Assembly (NCBI GenBank): GCA_034231615.1
Contig: CM067298.1
Coordinates: forward strand, 62,712,387 to 62,776,386
Source of the DNA: Meghimatium bilineatum
Lineage: Eukaryota > Mollusca > Gastropoda > Stylommatophora > Philomycidae
Direction: 5' to 3'
Length of the DNA stretch: 64,000 bases
This document shows, in pieces, positions 33,662-43,065 of this stretch. Position 1 is the first letter of the stretch. Each line of letters starts with the position of its first letter. Made by a program: the position numbers and the translations under genes. A model generated the notes under the pieces. That model was not told the origin of the DNA. It made no database searches and saw only the letters and a program-made list of their open reading frames with translations.

Positions 33662-33818
33662 CCGCCGAAGACGGATGTGTTGGGCCATTGGCGCAAATAA
33701 AACGGCAACACAATGCATTTCCATTCTCTGGACTACATTCAACTGGAAATCTTGTAGGATCATTGTCCTGTTACAAGAGAAATCCAGTCGGAGTTTGAGA
33801 ATGAACGCTGAAGAAGAA
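33662..33818 (+). repeat. SINE-like repeat, copy 3 (full length)
   Basis: A complete copy: begins CGCCGAAGACGGATGTG, continues GGGCCATTGGCGCAAATAAA, CATTTCCATTCTCTGGACTAC, GGATCATTGTCCTG-TACAAG and ends GAATGAACGCTGAAGAAGAAAC. Confidence 0.9.
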
Positions 33819-33819
33819 A

Positions 33820-34150
33820 CGAGAAAAAACTAAAGGAGAAATCAAACTGCTTTTCCTCATCTCCCAGATCTACTATATTCCTGATCAGTATGTATTTCAG
33901 AAGCCAGATTAAACTAATCAGTCATCTGAAGACGCACAAACAATAAAACAAACTTGCCCGTTCTTAATGGCATAATTGTATACGATTGAGCAGCAATAAA
34001 AGGTAATACTGCTAGTGAAACTGCATGTAAATAGTATTTACGTAGAAAACAGGTGAGGAGGTTTTACTACACTATAACAACGCACTATAACTATCAGAAG
34101 CTCACGTGAAATAATACACACAACAGAAAACAAGCTAAAATCATACAAAC
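33820..34150. other. No feature recognised
   Basis: AT-rich; the final part may belong to the PLE terminal region that starts at about 34,150. Confidence 0.5.
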
Positions 34151-34190
34151 ATCAATACACATGACAATCAACGTTTCGACCAAAAGGCCT
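34150..34190 (-). mobile_element. PLE 3' terminal piece
   Basis: The minus strand reads AGGCCTTTTGGTCGAAACG then TTGATTGTCATGTG. The GGCC-TTTT-GGTC hairpin followed by GAAA matches stem II and the GAAA arm of a hammerhead-type motif of Penelope-like elements. The missing TTGATAAAG part is at 35,739-35,750, across the LINE insertion. Confidence 0.65.
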
Positions 34191-34200
34191 AGTTAGTTAG

Positions 34201-34779
34201 TTAGTTAGTCGTCGGATCATCATCACTGCAAACTGGACACATCCATAGTTGCTCCGATCTCTCCTTGAGTGTATCCGCCATCACACTTCTGCTGACAGTA
34301 CCGGTCCTATGCTGGTTGACCATCATTCTTCTGCGCCCTCCATAATGTTCACCTCTAGCAACACCGCATCTCAATCCCTGATCTTTAATCCTAGCCATTG
34401 AAAAGGAATCATCATCCACATTAGTCTCATTCTCGCGTGTTATATCTCTTAAGGAGTTAAAAACGTCAGCGCGATCCATTGCCCCATCGCCCATTGCCAC
34501 AATCGCACACGATGCCAGTTGATCCGCTCTTTCATTGCCTCGAACGCCCACATGTCCCGGCACGAAAATAAATGTAACCGCTTTCAAGCTCGCATTTCTC
34601 AAGGCCTCAATCCACTGTTCGCGAACGAGACCCATTTGTACCTTCTTAATCATAGAGTCACTCAAGATGCAGACCTGCGTTACTTTCTGTGTGCGTAGCC
34701 ACTCAAATGCCTTGGTCACCGCCATAGTCTCCATGGTCATACTACTCGTAGTGACCGCAAAGGCACCACTTTCCTCCAT
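34201..34779 (-). pseudogene. LINE-RH ORF2: RNase H rest and C-terminus
   Basis: 192 codons. Visible RNase H residues are Glu17 (SMTMETMAVT), Asp41 (ILSDSM), His76 (PGHVGV) and Asp86 (GNERADQL); together with the Asp of YTDGS in the preceding entry the full D-E-D-H-D set is present. The tail ends RSEQLWMCPVCSDDDPTTN and stop, with a CPVC cysteine pair. The TAAC repeats begin immediately at the stop. The first Met is internal; the true frame comes from upstream. Confidence 0.88.
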
Positions 34780-35293
34780 TTATCGTTTTACCTGCGCACT
34801 GAGCTGTCAAGGCCCAAGCACTGCGAACATGCCTAATTACAGATCCATCAGTGTATATAATCACATCCCCCTCTTTGGTATTCTCACTGATTAAAGCCTG
34901 CACTTCTTTCTCCACAGCTGTGGGACACCATTCTCTGCATTCCCTGCTAAGTGATATTACTACTCTCAAACAAGTTTCGAAATCTGTGGGTAGACCTATC
35001 CATTCCGCACCAGCTGCCACATCCTGTAATCTGCACACGCTTTGTATTACATCCTCAGCACATCCCATCCACGACCTTCCTCTCTTGAGTCTGCTGCCTT
35101 TAACTTTCTGTATTTCGGAATGCAACGGGTGTTCCTTATCTGCATGTATTTGAAGGTACGCCCGTGCACGGCAATACTGTAATCTATGCTCAGCTGTTGG
35201 GCAGTCAAGTAGGTATCGCATAGCTCTTCTCGATGTGTCTCTTGTGCATCCCAGAATGATACGCATTGCTGCATTCTGGACTCTATCCAGTCT
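34742..35293 (-). pseudogene. LINE-RH ORF2: connector and start of RNase H
   Basis: Continues in frame after the nonsense codon: RLDRVQNAAMRIILGCTRD, AMRYLLDCPTAEHRLQYC, EIQKVKGSRLKRGRSWMG and then GDVIIYTDGSVIRHVRSAWA. The YTDGS Asp is the first catalytic residue of RNase H. The frame is lost by a one-base shift near 34,770-34,780 (KTINGGKWCLCG instead of the expected continuation into the next entry). Confidence 0.85.
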
Positions 35294-35727
35294 TTAGATC
35301 TGAGTTTGGCTAAGAGTCAGAATTGCCAGTGCATATTCCACCACAGCCACAACCAAACCCTGGTACAAAAGAAATAACAATCTTTGCTCACACTGCGCAG
35401 CAGCAATAACCTTCATTGCTGCTAAGCCTTTGCCTGCCCTTATGATAATGTGGTCAACATGTTCCCTGAACCTCAGGCTTCTGTCAAAAAACACACCCAG
35501 ATATCTCATTGTGCTAGTTCTTTCTAAACTTTTCCCGGACAACGAAACTTGTGGCATGGGTGTCTTTACCATGTGATTGTTCAAGGAAAACCACGCCACG
35601 AATGCCTTATACGGATTAACCACTGCTCCCGTATCTCGACACCAATTTGTTAGTCTGTCCAGCTCCTTCTGTAGTTCCACGACGCACTCTTCTCGATTTC
35701 TGCCCTGTCTATACACCAGGATATCAT
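35294..35727 (-). pseudogene. LINE-RH ORF2: RT after motif C
   Basis: Reads DDILVYRQG at the truncated start, then RLTNWCRDTGAVVNPYKAFV, MRYLGVFFDRSLRFREHVDH (the YLGV-x-D motif of the thumb region) and LYQGLVVAVVEYAL. It ends at an in-frame TAA (35,294-35,296), after which the same frame continues directly into the next entry, so the stop is a single nonsense mutation. The first 13 residues of the frame that starts at 35,764 (MMFCAYLDKGL) belong to the flanking PLE, not to this LINE. Confidence 0.85.
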
Positions 35728-36335
35728 CCAAAAGGCCTTTATCAAGATACGCACAAAACATCATGATGTGTCGGACAGAAGAGTTATGGGGATAAAAGGT
35801 AAGAACAAGTTTAACTTTATCAGAGGAGGTGGAAGAATCCTGATAGTTAGTAGTTAGTCAAGGTATCCAGGCAACATAGCTGACGCACACGGAGCCAGGT
35901 GGATGAAAGACTGCTGTCAGGGAACGAGCGATAAACTAAATCAGAGAGGATTTGTCAGAAAACCGTCGTCATCGCTACATAAGCGACGAAGACAATGAAG
36001 CTGGGAGTAGGACAGAGAGTTCCGACAAGAGGGAGGATGAGAAGAAGTGTAGAGCAGAAAACCATGTGCATCAGTAGGTTCATAGTAAACAGATGTGCTT
36101 ATGTAAGGGGGGATGAATGGTGACAATGATGTCAAGAAAGTTGACAATGGTAGTGGAGATGTTAGATGCAAATTGAATAGCAGGGTTGAAATTGTTGATG
36201 AAGTTGATGAAGCGAGACAATTCCATTTCGGACATGTCGATGATACTTATTCCATCATCAATGCATCTGTGGAAAAGACATGGGAACGGGCAATCAATCA
36301 TATGTCGACCAAACTAAATGTTCAAGATGTCCCAT
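35728..36335 (-). mobile_element. Penelope-like element remnant (RT)
   Basis: Minus strand, two overlapping frames. Frame 36,301-36,080: FHRCIDDGISIIDMSEMEL, FINFINNFNPAIQF, then ISTTIVNFLDIIVT. Frame 36,171-35,941: SVYYEPTDAHGFLLYTSSHP, NSLSYSQLHCLRRLCSDDDG. Together these are the C-terminal half of a PLE reverse transcriptase: IDDG for motif C, NFLD, KPTD-x-H-like PTDAH, YSSxHP-like, and IPYSQ-LRLRRICSDD-like. Further 3' (35,800-35,765) LTFYPHNSSVRHIM matches the PLE connector. The frame switch lies at a C6/G6 run (36,106-36,111). The endonuclease is absent. Confidence 0.85.
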
Positions 36336-36542
36336 GAAAAGACAAGCACAGCTAGGTCCCATTTTTGTGCTCATTATTATCGAGTAATAATCGAGCCGAT
36401 TATTGTATCTAACATGCATTAAATCGTCTTGCAGTAAAACTTCATAAACTGTTTTCTACGAAAGTACTATTTTTACGCTTGAGCAAGAGGAACACATCAC
36501 TCATGGATTCACACTCTGACTTTGGCAACACACTGATGGTGT

Positions 36543-37196
36543 TTTAAAACGAATTAGGAGTGCCTGGGCATTCACGGCTCAAAGGTGAGGGAAGACCATC
36601 GGAGAGGAATGTGATGCTTTCGCTCAGACAATAAACCGTATGACAATGGAGATTTTGGCAGCAACCAAGGCTATGAAATGGGTGTATTCGCAGACTGCGA
36701 CACATGCATGTATTCTTAGTGACTCTAGGAGAATGATTGTGAAAGTGTACGAGTGGTGCATTCGGCAAAAGTGGCTGGATGCCATGAAGAATTCCTGACT
36801 GCAGAAAGTGACTTTTATTTTTGTGCTGGGACATGCGGGATTCGGGGGTAATGAAAGAGCGGATAGTTTGGCCGCATATGGGGCTTATATGATTGCTACC
36901 GGAGCGATAGATCGGGCAAACATTTTCAACGCCCTACGTGAAAACGCACGAATAAATGAATATATAATTGATGATGATTCTTGTTCTATGAATAGACTAA
37001 GGGAGCTTGTGGTTTGAAATTTGGTGTATCTATAAAGGAGAGGTTTCGTGGGCGAGAAGGAATGATGGTCAATCAACTTAGTACTGGGACCGTCAGTCAA
37101 TGTGTAATGGCGGCTACACTCAAGGAGAGATATGCACACCTATGGACGTGTCCAGGGAGTGTACTGATGATGATCCAGCGACTAGCTAACTAACTA
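36543..37196 (+). mobile_element. LINE-RH copy, RNase H to 3' end
   Basis: Forward reading in shifting frames: RSAWAFTAQR (36,558), RMTMEILAATKAMKWV (36,640-36,690; catalytic Glu in MEIL), ILSDSRRMI (36,712), then the frame 36,808-37,017 with GHAGFGGNERADSLAA (catalytic Asp), ANIFNALRENARINEYIIDD. The tail has MVNQLSTGTVSQCVMAATLK and HLWTCP. The end GACTAGCTAACTAACTAA runs into a 180-base CTAA-type array. It is older than the 34-kb copy: about six breaks. Confidence 0.8.
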
Positions 37197-37372
37197 ATTA
37201 ACCAACCAACCAACCAGCCAACCAATTTAACCAACCAACCAACTAACCAACTAACTTACCAGCTAACTAAACTAAACCTAACAACTAACTAACTAACTAA
37301 ATAGCTAACAAACTAACTAACTGACTAACTGACTGACTGACTGACTGACTGACTAACTAACTAACAGTATAT
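37170..37372. repeat. CTAA/CCAA/CTGA tetranucleotide array
   Basis: Starts at the 3' end of the LINE-RH copy and runs through (CTAA)n, (CCAA)n, (CTAA)n, (CTGA)n and (CTAA)n blocks. The LINE-RH 3' end is itself (TAAC)n in four copies, so this array most likely grew from that end. Confidence 0.9.
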
Positions 37373-37379
37373 GTCGTAA

Positions 37380-37700
37380 CAGTAGAACATTTTGAACACA
37401 CTGTGAGCACAGAAAAAAATCAATGATAAACAAATCACAGAAACGTTCTGGACAGCGTAACGTCATGTCACAGAAAGAATGTCATCACGTAGACTGATAG
37501 TCGATACTTAGAATAAGTATTTGGGAAGATCTGTAATATTCTACTTCATTTGGTAAGTGCCCTGATAGTGATGGTATTACAAACATTTTCTACTTGGAAA
37601 AATACAAGAATGTACATATGGAACCACAATTGTATCTTCTAATATTCGACTTTTTTGTTACAATCGATATATAATCTAATATATAGGTTGTAGCATATTC
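37380..37700. other. No feature recognised
   Basis: Non-coding, no repeat identified. Confidence 0.5.
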
Positions 37701-37704
37701 AGTT

Positions 37705-37830
37705 CAAATCTAGCGATCACTCCAGCAGTGGTTTTGACTGTAGTGATTTTCTAGGCAATGGTTGCGTTCAGTAGGTTGTCATTACTTTCTGAGCGATCGT
37801 GAAGTACAACTTCCAGAAGTATAAATTGAC
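37705..37830 (-). repeat. SINE-like body, third copy
   Basis: Core GACTGTAGTGATTTTCTAGG-CAAT then GCGTTCAGTAGGTTGTCATTAC, as at 2.0 and 7.1 kb. A TTCAAATCTAGCGATCACTCC segment lies next to it. Confidence 0.5.
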
Positions 37831-39340
37831 CTGGAGCCGTGATCTACCTCCCCGTCAGAGAGCCGTGTTATGCGAGATATCTATTATCTGGTCAGCTTTG
37901 AACTCTACTGGAAGCAGACGTGTTTAGGAAACCTCTTACTTGTTTTTGTCCTTTAACAATTCCTTCGAGCTCTTTTGATTTACCCAATCATTCAATGAAA
38001 TAAGAGGAATTTTTGTCATCGAATCAAGCCAATCACAGCATAGAAAACCCGTTACACCAGTCGATTATTGTATCTAACAAGCACTAACAGTCACCACTGT
38101 GCTACAAAACATATTTACTAACTCTGCAAACGACACGCGTAACAAGTATGTGTCATTTGTATCATTTCTCCTAAACACATTTGCTGAGCCTCAACCTTGA
38201 AACATAACATTGGTTTAACAGGAGAAGCATATAAAAAATATCCACAATTTATGACGGTATGCAGATTCCTTGAGAAATAACAATGTCAATCAACTAACCT
38301 TCATTTCTATCGATACACACATGTTTGGTTATATCTGGATTTTGAACCACACAAAATTAATGGATGTCGTGGTTCAGGTATCCTGCCGCCACGACTTCCG
38401 AATATTGAATAGAAAAGTATATTTTGGGGGGTTTTGATATTTCACTGTTAGTGATAGCCATCATACTCCCACACTATCCCTAATCATAAATTTACAAACG
38501 TATGTAGATTCCTCGAGAAATAATAAGGATAGACCAATCAACTGACCTTAATGTCAATCAATACACGAAACATGTAGGCCCACTTCTCGTAACAAAACAG
38601 AAATAATTGCTACATCCCTGATAATAATCTGTAGCTTTACTACTTTTTGCTCTTTTTCCTTATAACACAAGGTGACAAAGAGACGGGATTAGTGATAGTT
38701 CATTGTCTGGTATAAATCCGTTTTACGAGTTAATATCTGTACATTTAATTATCTCTTTGCTATTCAAAACACATCATTCTGCACTATGAAATATTCATGC
38801 TTCACAATTTCTCATTTTTTGTACACTCATTATTAAAGTAATGCGGGAAGAGAAAAAACAGCTGTATAATTGAGTGGAATCAATGTTTCTGAATTCATAG
38901 CTCACATATTCAGAGCTCACATAGGCGATAAGTTATTTTTTTAGTAGCTGAAAGTGTCAGCGTCAAAGTTGTTCATAAAATATGCAAGAACCAAATCTAA
39001 TAGTACGATATATTACTATGCCAGTTCTACAAATGATAAAGTTATTTGTTCTGGTCACATACATTTATTGCATAATTGGCTACTCTCAGTACGTTCCTTG
39101 TCATAGATTTAAGCCGTATTGGGATTGGGGGATTAAAGTCTCACTGTCGCCGTCTGTGACTATTTCATATTAATGTAGTGATACCTGCAGTGGCGAAAAG
39201 ATTACACATGCTTCACTGTGTTTAGCTTTGAGGTTTTGTATCCAGTCTAAATAGATTATGGAAATAAGTTCTCTTGTACGGATGGTCTACTAGCAAAATG
39301 ACTAACAATATTGACCGTTCAGGGAAATGATAAAAGAACT
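37831..39340. other. Unassigned with one 70-bp direct repeat
   Basis: No coding region supported. A direct repeat with about 75-80% identity lies at 38,245-38,320 and 38,490-38,570: GTATGCAGATTCCTTGAGAAATAA and GTATGTAGATTCCTCGAGAAATAA, each followed by CAATCAACT-ACCTT. Confidence 0.6.
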
Positions 39341-39344
39341 AAAC

Positions 39345-39515
39345 GTTTTTGTTACCTCGCAAAAGTCGGATACGTCGGTCCCTTTGAGCAATTAATACTG
39401 CAACACAACACATCTTCTTTCTCTGGACTACACGGTAGCTGGAAATATAGCAGAACCATTGTCCTAATACAAGAGAGGACAAGTGGGAGTCTGAGAACAA
39501 ACGTAGTAAGGCTCA
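39345..39515 (+). repeat. SINE-like repeat, copy 4 (diverged)
   Basis: CGCAAAAGTCGGATACGTCGG, TTCTCTGGACTACACGGTAG, CTGGAAATATAGCAGAACC, ATTGTCCTAATACAAGAGAG and GGGAGTCTGAGAACAAACG follow the family order with about 80% identity by eye. The GAA tail is lost. Confidence 0.75.
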
Positions 39516-39599
39516 CTTTGGTTAACAGTATCACTTTCAGAAATCAAATAGTCCAGATTACTGATATCAGAAAATTTTACGTCAGATAAATACTCTTGT

Positions 39600-39905
39600 A
39601 GGCTAACAAGACCATCTCATGGCAGTGGTGAAGCATCACAAGCTTGTGTGGTTTGGCCACATGATGAGACACGATTCATTCCCTTTCCAAAACTATCTTG
39701 CCGGCAACTGTTGAGGATGGAAGAAGAATCAGATTTAAGAATAAAGTATGGATTGACGATATTAAAGACTGGACAGGATTACGATTCTCTATACGTAAAC
39801 AGGGAAATGAGAATAGAGTAACTTAGCTAACTGTTTATATTGATGTTTCTAGAGTGGCATCCCTACGACCCTGAAAGGTTATGGTTTTGATAATGATGAT
39901 AATGA
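39600..39905 (+). mobile_element. LINE-A 3' end
   Basis: Forward reading VKHHKLVWFGHMMRHDSF corresponds to VKRRKVAWFGYVCKHDSL of the 44.5-kb copy. The coding part is then frame-broken. The 3' UTR has the family marker CCCTACGACCCTGAAAGGTTATGG and ends in (TGATAA)n (39,880-39,925). It is 5'-truncated. Confidence 0.75.
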
Positions 39906-40235
39906 TAATGATAATCATCATGACGGATGATGATAGATGATGATGTCAGGGTACATGAACAATAAAATGAAGATAACATAAACCACATGAGCTATGAGAA
40001 GTTGTATGCAAAACGGAAATATTTATTTCTTTGGCTAAGTAAAATGTACCTCTTATAGTGAGGTACACTACTTTCAACCGCGAACGTTAGTCCAATTTTG
40101 TTATATCGAAGCTTCATAACCATAAAAATAGTGGAGGTAACAAATCTGGTAATCTAGTCATCACGACCTCATATCAAGTGTGCTAGAGGAGTTGTGTTTA
40201 ATGCGTATGTATCAAAGTGTTGTTTAAAACTGTAT
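39906..40235. other. No feature recognised
   Basis: Non-coding. Nothing identified after the (GATAAT)n/(ATGATG) tail near 39,880-39,945. Confidence 0.5.
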
Positions 40236-40244
40236 TATCTTTCT

Positions 40245-40700
40245 TTAATATTCGGTATTAGATATATAGATTATCCTCAGGTGTTCAGATCTTCGCTGCA
40301 GTAAATCTCTCATGGTGTAACGGCTGATGATTACGGTTCTATGTTGGTTCACTGCTCTTTTTGAAATCTTTGTTAGGTATTCTCTACGAGCCACGGCTAT
40401 TCTCACTCCCAATTCGCGCTTTCGCAATATTGACTCAAAATTATCTCATAATTATCAGGCAGTATTCCATGCAGTCTCTATTGAATCTTGATTGCCTCGT
40501 GAAAGACCATAGGGATAGGTATCCATTCCTTGCCAGGAGTTATGCCTTCTGTGGCGCAAATATATGTAACGGTGTCCTCGGCAAGACTAATCCACCATTT
40601 GCCACTCTTGATCCTGCTTCCCTTCACACGAGGAAGCTCACTGTGTAGAGAGTGGTATATATCAGAACTCACCCTGTGATATGCACCAGCATGTTAGTTA
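40245..40700 (-). mobile_element. LINE-RH-like copy, internally deleted
   Basis: The minus frame 40,672-40,478 reads HSELPRVKGSRIKSGKWWIS, then GKEWIPIPMVFHEAIKIQ, matching HSEIQKVKGSRLKRGRSWMG and AEWIGLPTDFETCLRVV of the 34-kb copy. The frame 40,427-40,245 gives the far C-terminal segment NQHRTVIISRYTMRDLLQRRSEHL. The RNase H domain that should lie between them is missing, so an internal deletion removed it. Confidence 0.75.
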
Positions 40701-40829
40701 GTTTGTTTCTTTCGTGCCGCAAGCGACACATAGGGCAGAGGTTTTGGTTCTGCTGCCTGCATCAGCATGACACATATCAATTTTGTGAGATATGCTCGGA
40801 AAATCAAAGAAAAACCTCACAGCCACACA

Positions 40830-41320
40830 CGGACTTATAATGAATATACTAAGCTCACATAAAGAGTCTTCACTGCGTATAGTAAGTAATCTTTCTGCAC
40901 GTCATCATCTTCAGGTGTCATGGTTCTCCACAGTTCTCTGTCTCCAGTATTATGTATCAATATCGTTGTTGTTTCCATGTCGTGCCAGGTTGTCAAACTG
41001 TATAATATTTTCTCACGTTGTTCCCCTCTGTCTCTGTTGCCTTCAATTTTGACTGTTGTGAATATGTTATTCGAACCTCCCTGTTTCATGAAGTGGCCAA
41101 AAAAATGAAGATTGTCTCTTTCTTATATTATTGATTAAGGTCCGTTTCGAATTTGACTTTTTCAACACCTCCACATTAATTTTTCTGGCAGTCCATGGTA
41201 TTTCAGCATTCATCTATAGAACCACATCTATATTGCATTTAATTTCCCACTTTCCAGTTTGTTTATTGTCCAAGACTCTCACCCATATGTTAGTATAGGG
41301 GTTATATAGCACTGCAGAAC
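40830..41320 (-). mobile_element. LINE-B 3' fragment
   Basis: The minus frame 41,089-40,835 contains KIEGNRDRGEQREKILYSLT and HNTGDRELWRTMTPEDDD, the C-terminal basic stretch and end of RTE-like ORF2. Upstream (41,300-41,130) broken frames give the thumb region. It lies immediately next to another LINE-B fragment in the same orientation. Confidence 0.7.
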
Positions 41321-41449
41321 TCTCTTTCTCACCTCTAATGACAAGGTCATATTACACATTATTCTGCAGGTAATTATGTAATATAGCACTCTTAGTTTCA
41401 TATACATTTTATTTTACTTAGAATACCTCTTTTTATATAATAATGTTTC

Positions 41450-41960
41450 TCTGATCATCATCATCAAGTGCCGTCTCCACAACGAAGGTTAGCTTCACCG
41501 TATCTTCAACATCCCCTGTCTCTTGTCTTGATGGTGCACTCTTTTAGACTTTAACCTGTCCATCTTGTGATGTTACACCCCCACTTGTATCTCTGCCTAC
41601 CTGTTGCTCGCTTCCTGTTGACTTTACCCTCAATTAAGGTCTTAAATAAGGTGTAATGTCTTTTAATGTGTCCACAATATTTTATTTGGCTGATCTTTAT
41701 TTCTATTAGTAATTCTTTCTTCATATTAAGTGTTGTTAGTACCTCTTTGTTTGTTTTCTTCTCTTTCCATGATGATCTCCATATTATTCTATATACCCAC
41801 ATCTCAGAGGCATCAATTCTGTCTTCTTACTGTTTATTTAGTGTCCATACTTCTGAGCTGTACATTAATATAGAATAGATGTAGCATTTTATAATTTTCA
41901 TTTTTCTCTGTTATAGTATTCCGTAATATAATTGAGAAATACTTTTTCTTGTTGCGTTGT
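41450..41960 (-). mobile_element. LINE-B 3' fragment
   Basis: The minus frame 41,802-41,551 reads WRSSWKEKKTNKEVLTTLNM, IKISQIKYCGHIKRHYTLFK, LIEGKVNRKRATGRQRYKWG. This is the C-terminal region of an RTE-like LINE. The 3' side keeps the UTR (41,455-41,500, GTGGAGACGGCACTTGATGATG on the minus strand). The 5' boundary is unclear. Confidence 0.75.
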
Positions 41961-41964
41961 ATTT

Positions 41965-42360
41965 ACTTAAAATGATGAAGGCCTGCATAACTGGGGCATA
42001 ATCTTTAGTCGTGAAATTAATACACATCTTAAAAACGGTAATTTATATAATCAAAATAATTCGGACATTAGAACACACACACAAATGATCAGAAATGTCT
42101 ATTAGAATGAACAAAATCCAGGCCACATTAGTTTCTCTTATTGTTTCTCTTTAAACGTGGATCAATTCTATTATGAAACGAACGGTAGAAATCGAAACCG
42201 ATCTGACCGGAGGCACTTCAATGGAAGTAGAGAATGTGGTTTTAATTGGAAATCACTGCATTCACATTTTCTAAGAAATGAATGTATGACTATTTGGAAG
42301 ATGTGGACAATGTAGATTGTCCACATCAATGAAGTTTGTATACGCTTATATTGCGTGATG
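41965..42360. other. No feature recognised
   Basis: AT-rich, no coding or repeat call. Confidence 0.5.
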
Positions 42361-42365
42361 AATAG

Positions 42366-42630
42366 GTGTATAATCCAATGCCATATAGCGATACAGGGGG
42401 AGGTGTAGTAATGTCACTTTACATTTATTTGTATAATCCAATAATATATAATGATTCTGGAGGGAGTTGCAGTAATATGACTTACATTCATATGTATGAT
42501 CCAATAACATATAATGGTTCATGGGTGAGGTGCAGTAATATGACTCACATTCATATGTAGCCCCCCCCCCCTATAATCTAATAACATATAATGATTCAGG
42601 AGGGAGGTGCAGTAATATGATTTTAAATGT
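42366..42630. repeat. 63-bp minisatellite with poly-C insert
   Basis: Four units spaced 63 bases (the ATAATCCAAT landmark at about 42,370, 42,433 and 42,496). The last unit is displaced by a C12 run at 42,560-42,571. The unit includes GAGGTGCAGTAATATGAC. Divisible by three, so the 64-codon plus frame is open. Confidence 0.85.
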
Positions 42631-42717
42631 TTAAATAGGTGATTGTCTTCCTAAGTTTACGAAAACAAATCATGCATTGTTTTTTTCTTTTGTGTGAATT
42701 TGAGTATTAGTGACTCA

Positions 42718-42876
42718 CCGAAGACGGATGTGCCACACCATTGGAGTAAATAAAACGACTACACAACGCATTTTCATTCTCTGGCCAACATCCTTCTGTA
42801 AATTTAGTGTGTCCATTATCCTGCAACACGGCGGATCCAGCTGGAGTTTGAGAATGAACGCTGAAGAAAAAGAAGA
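42718..42876 (+). repeat. SINE-like repeat, copy 5 (full length)
   Basis: Full-length copy from CCGAAGACGGATGTG to GAATGAACGCTGAAGAAAAAG, with all internal landmarks (CATTTTCATTCTCTGG, TGTCCATTATCCTGCAAC, CAGCTGGAGTTTGAG). Confidence 0.9.
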
Positions 42877-42967
42877 GTAGCAATAAGGTCCCCTACACGT
42901 CACGAACATCTGGATACAAGATAGGATATAGGATTTGCGATGTCACAAAAAAGCTACTATTTTTCGA

Positions 42968-43065
42968 TGCTAAATCGATTCTTGATTCTTGATTAGAAAA
43001 GTGGCTGACAGCATGTGGGGCATTCTCATAAGTGCTCTGCCCTCTGTTCCAGCAGCCATTCGACT
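42968..43065 (-). mobile_element. LINE-RH2 3' end fragment
   Basis: On the minus strand the sequence matches the last 90 bases of the 14.0-kb LINE-RH2 insert: GATTCTTGATTCTTGATTAG at the 3' end, then GCACTTATGAG and GGAACAGAGGGCAGAGC. The GATTCTT unit is doubled. The 5' side continues into unrelated DNA at about 43,065. Confidence 0.75.

Larger units (their letters stand above)
34180..35738 (-). mobile_element. LINE-RH insertion with 11-bp TSD
   Basis: CCAAAAGGCCT at 34,180-34,190 and again at 35,728-35,738 is an exact 11-bp target-site duplication, so the insert is 34,191-35,727 (1.54 kb). The insert is minus strand, 5'-truncated exactly within the RT motif C (it starts DDILVYRQG), and ends with (TAAC)n on its own 3' side (34,191-34,206). 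Its coding content is described in the three pseudogene entries. The element landed in a Penelope-like element. It is the best LINE-RH copy in the window. Confidence 0.93.

Noticed and set aside
34535..35153. Plus-strand frames of 119 and 100 codons
   Set aside because: Both are antisense shadows of the LINE-RH RNase H/connector coding region.
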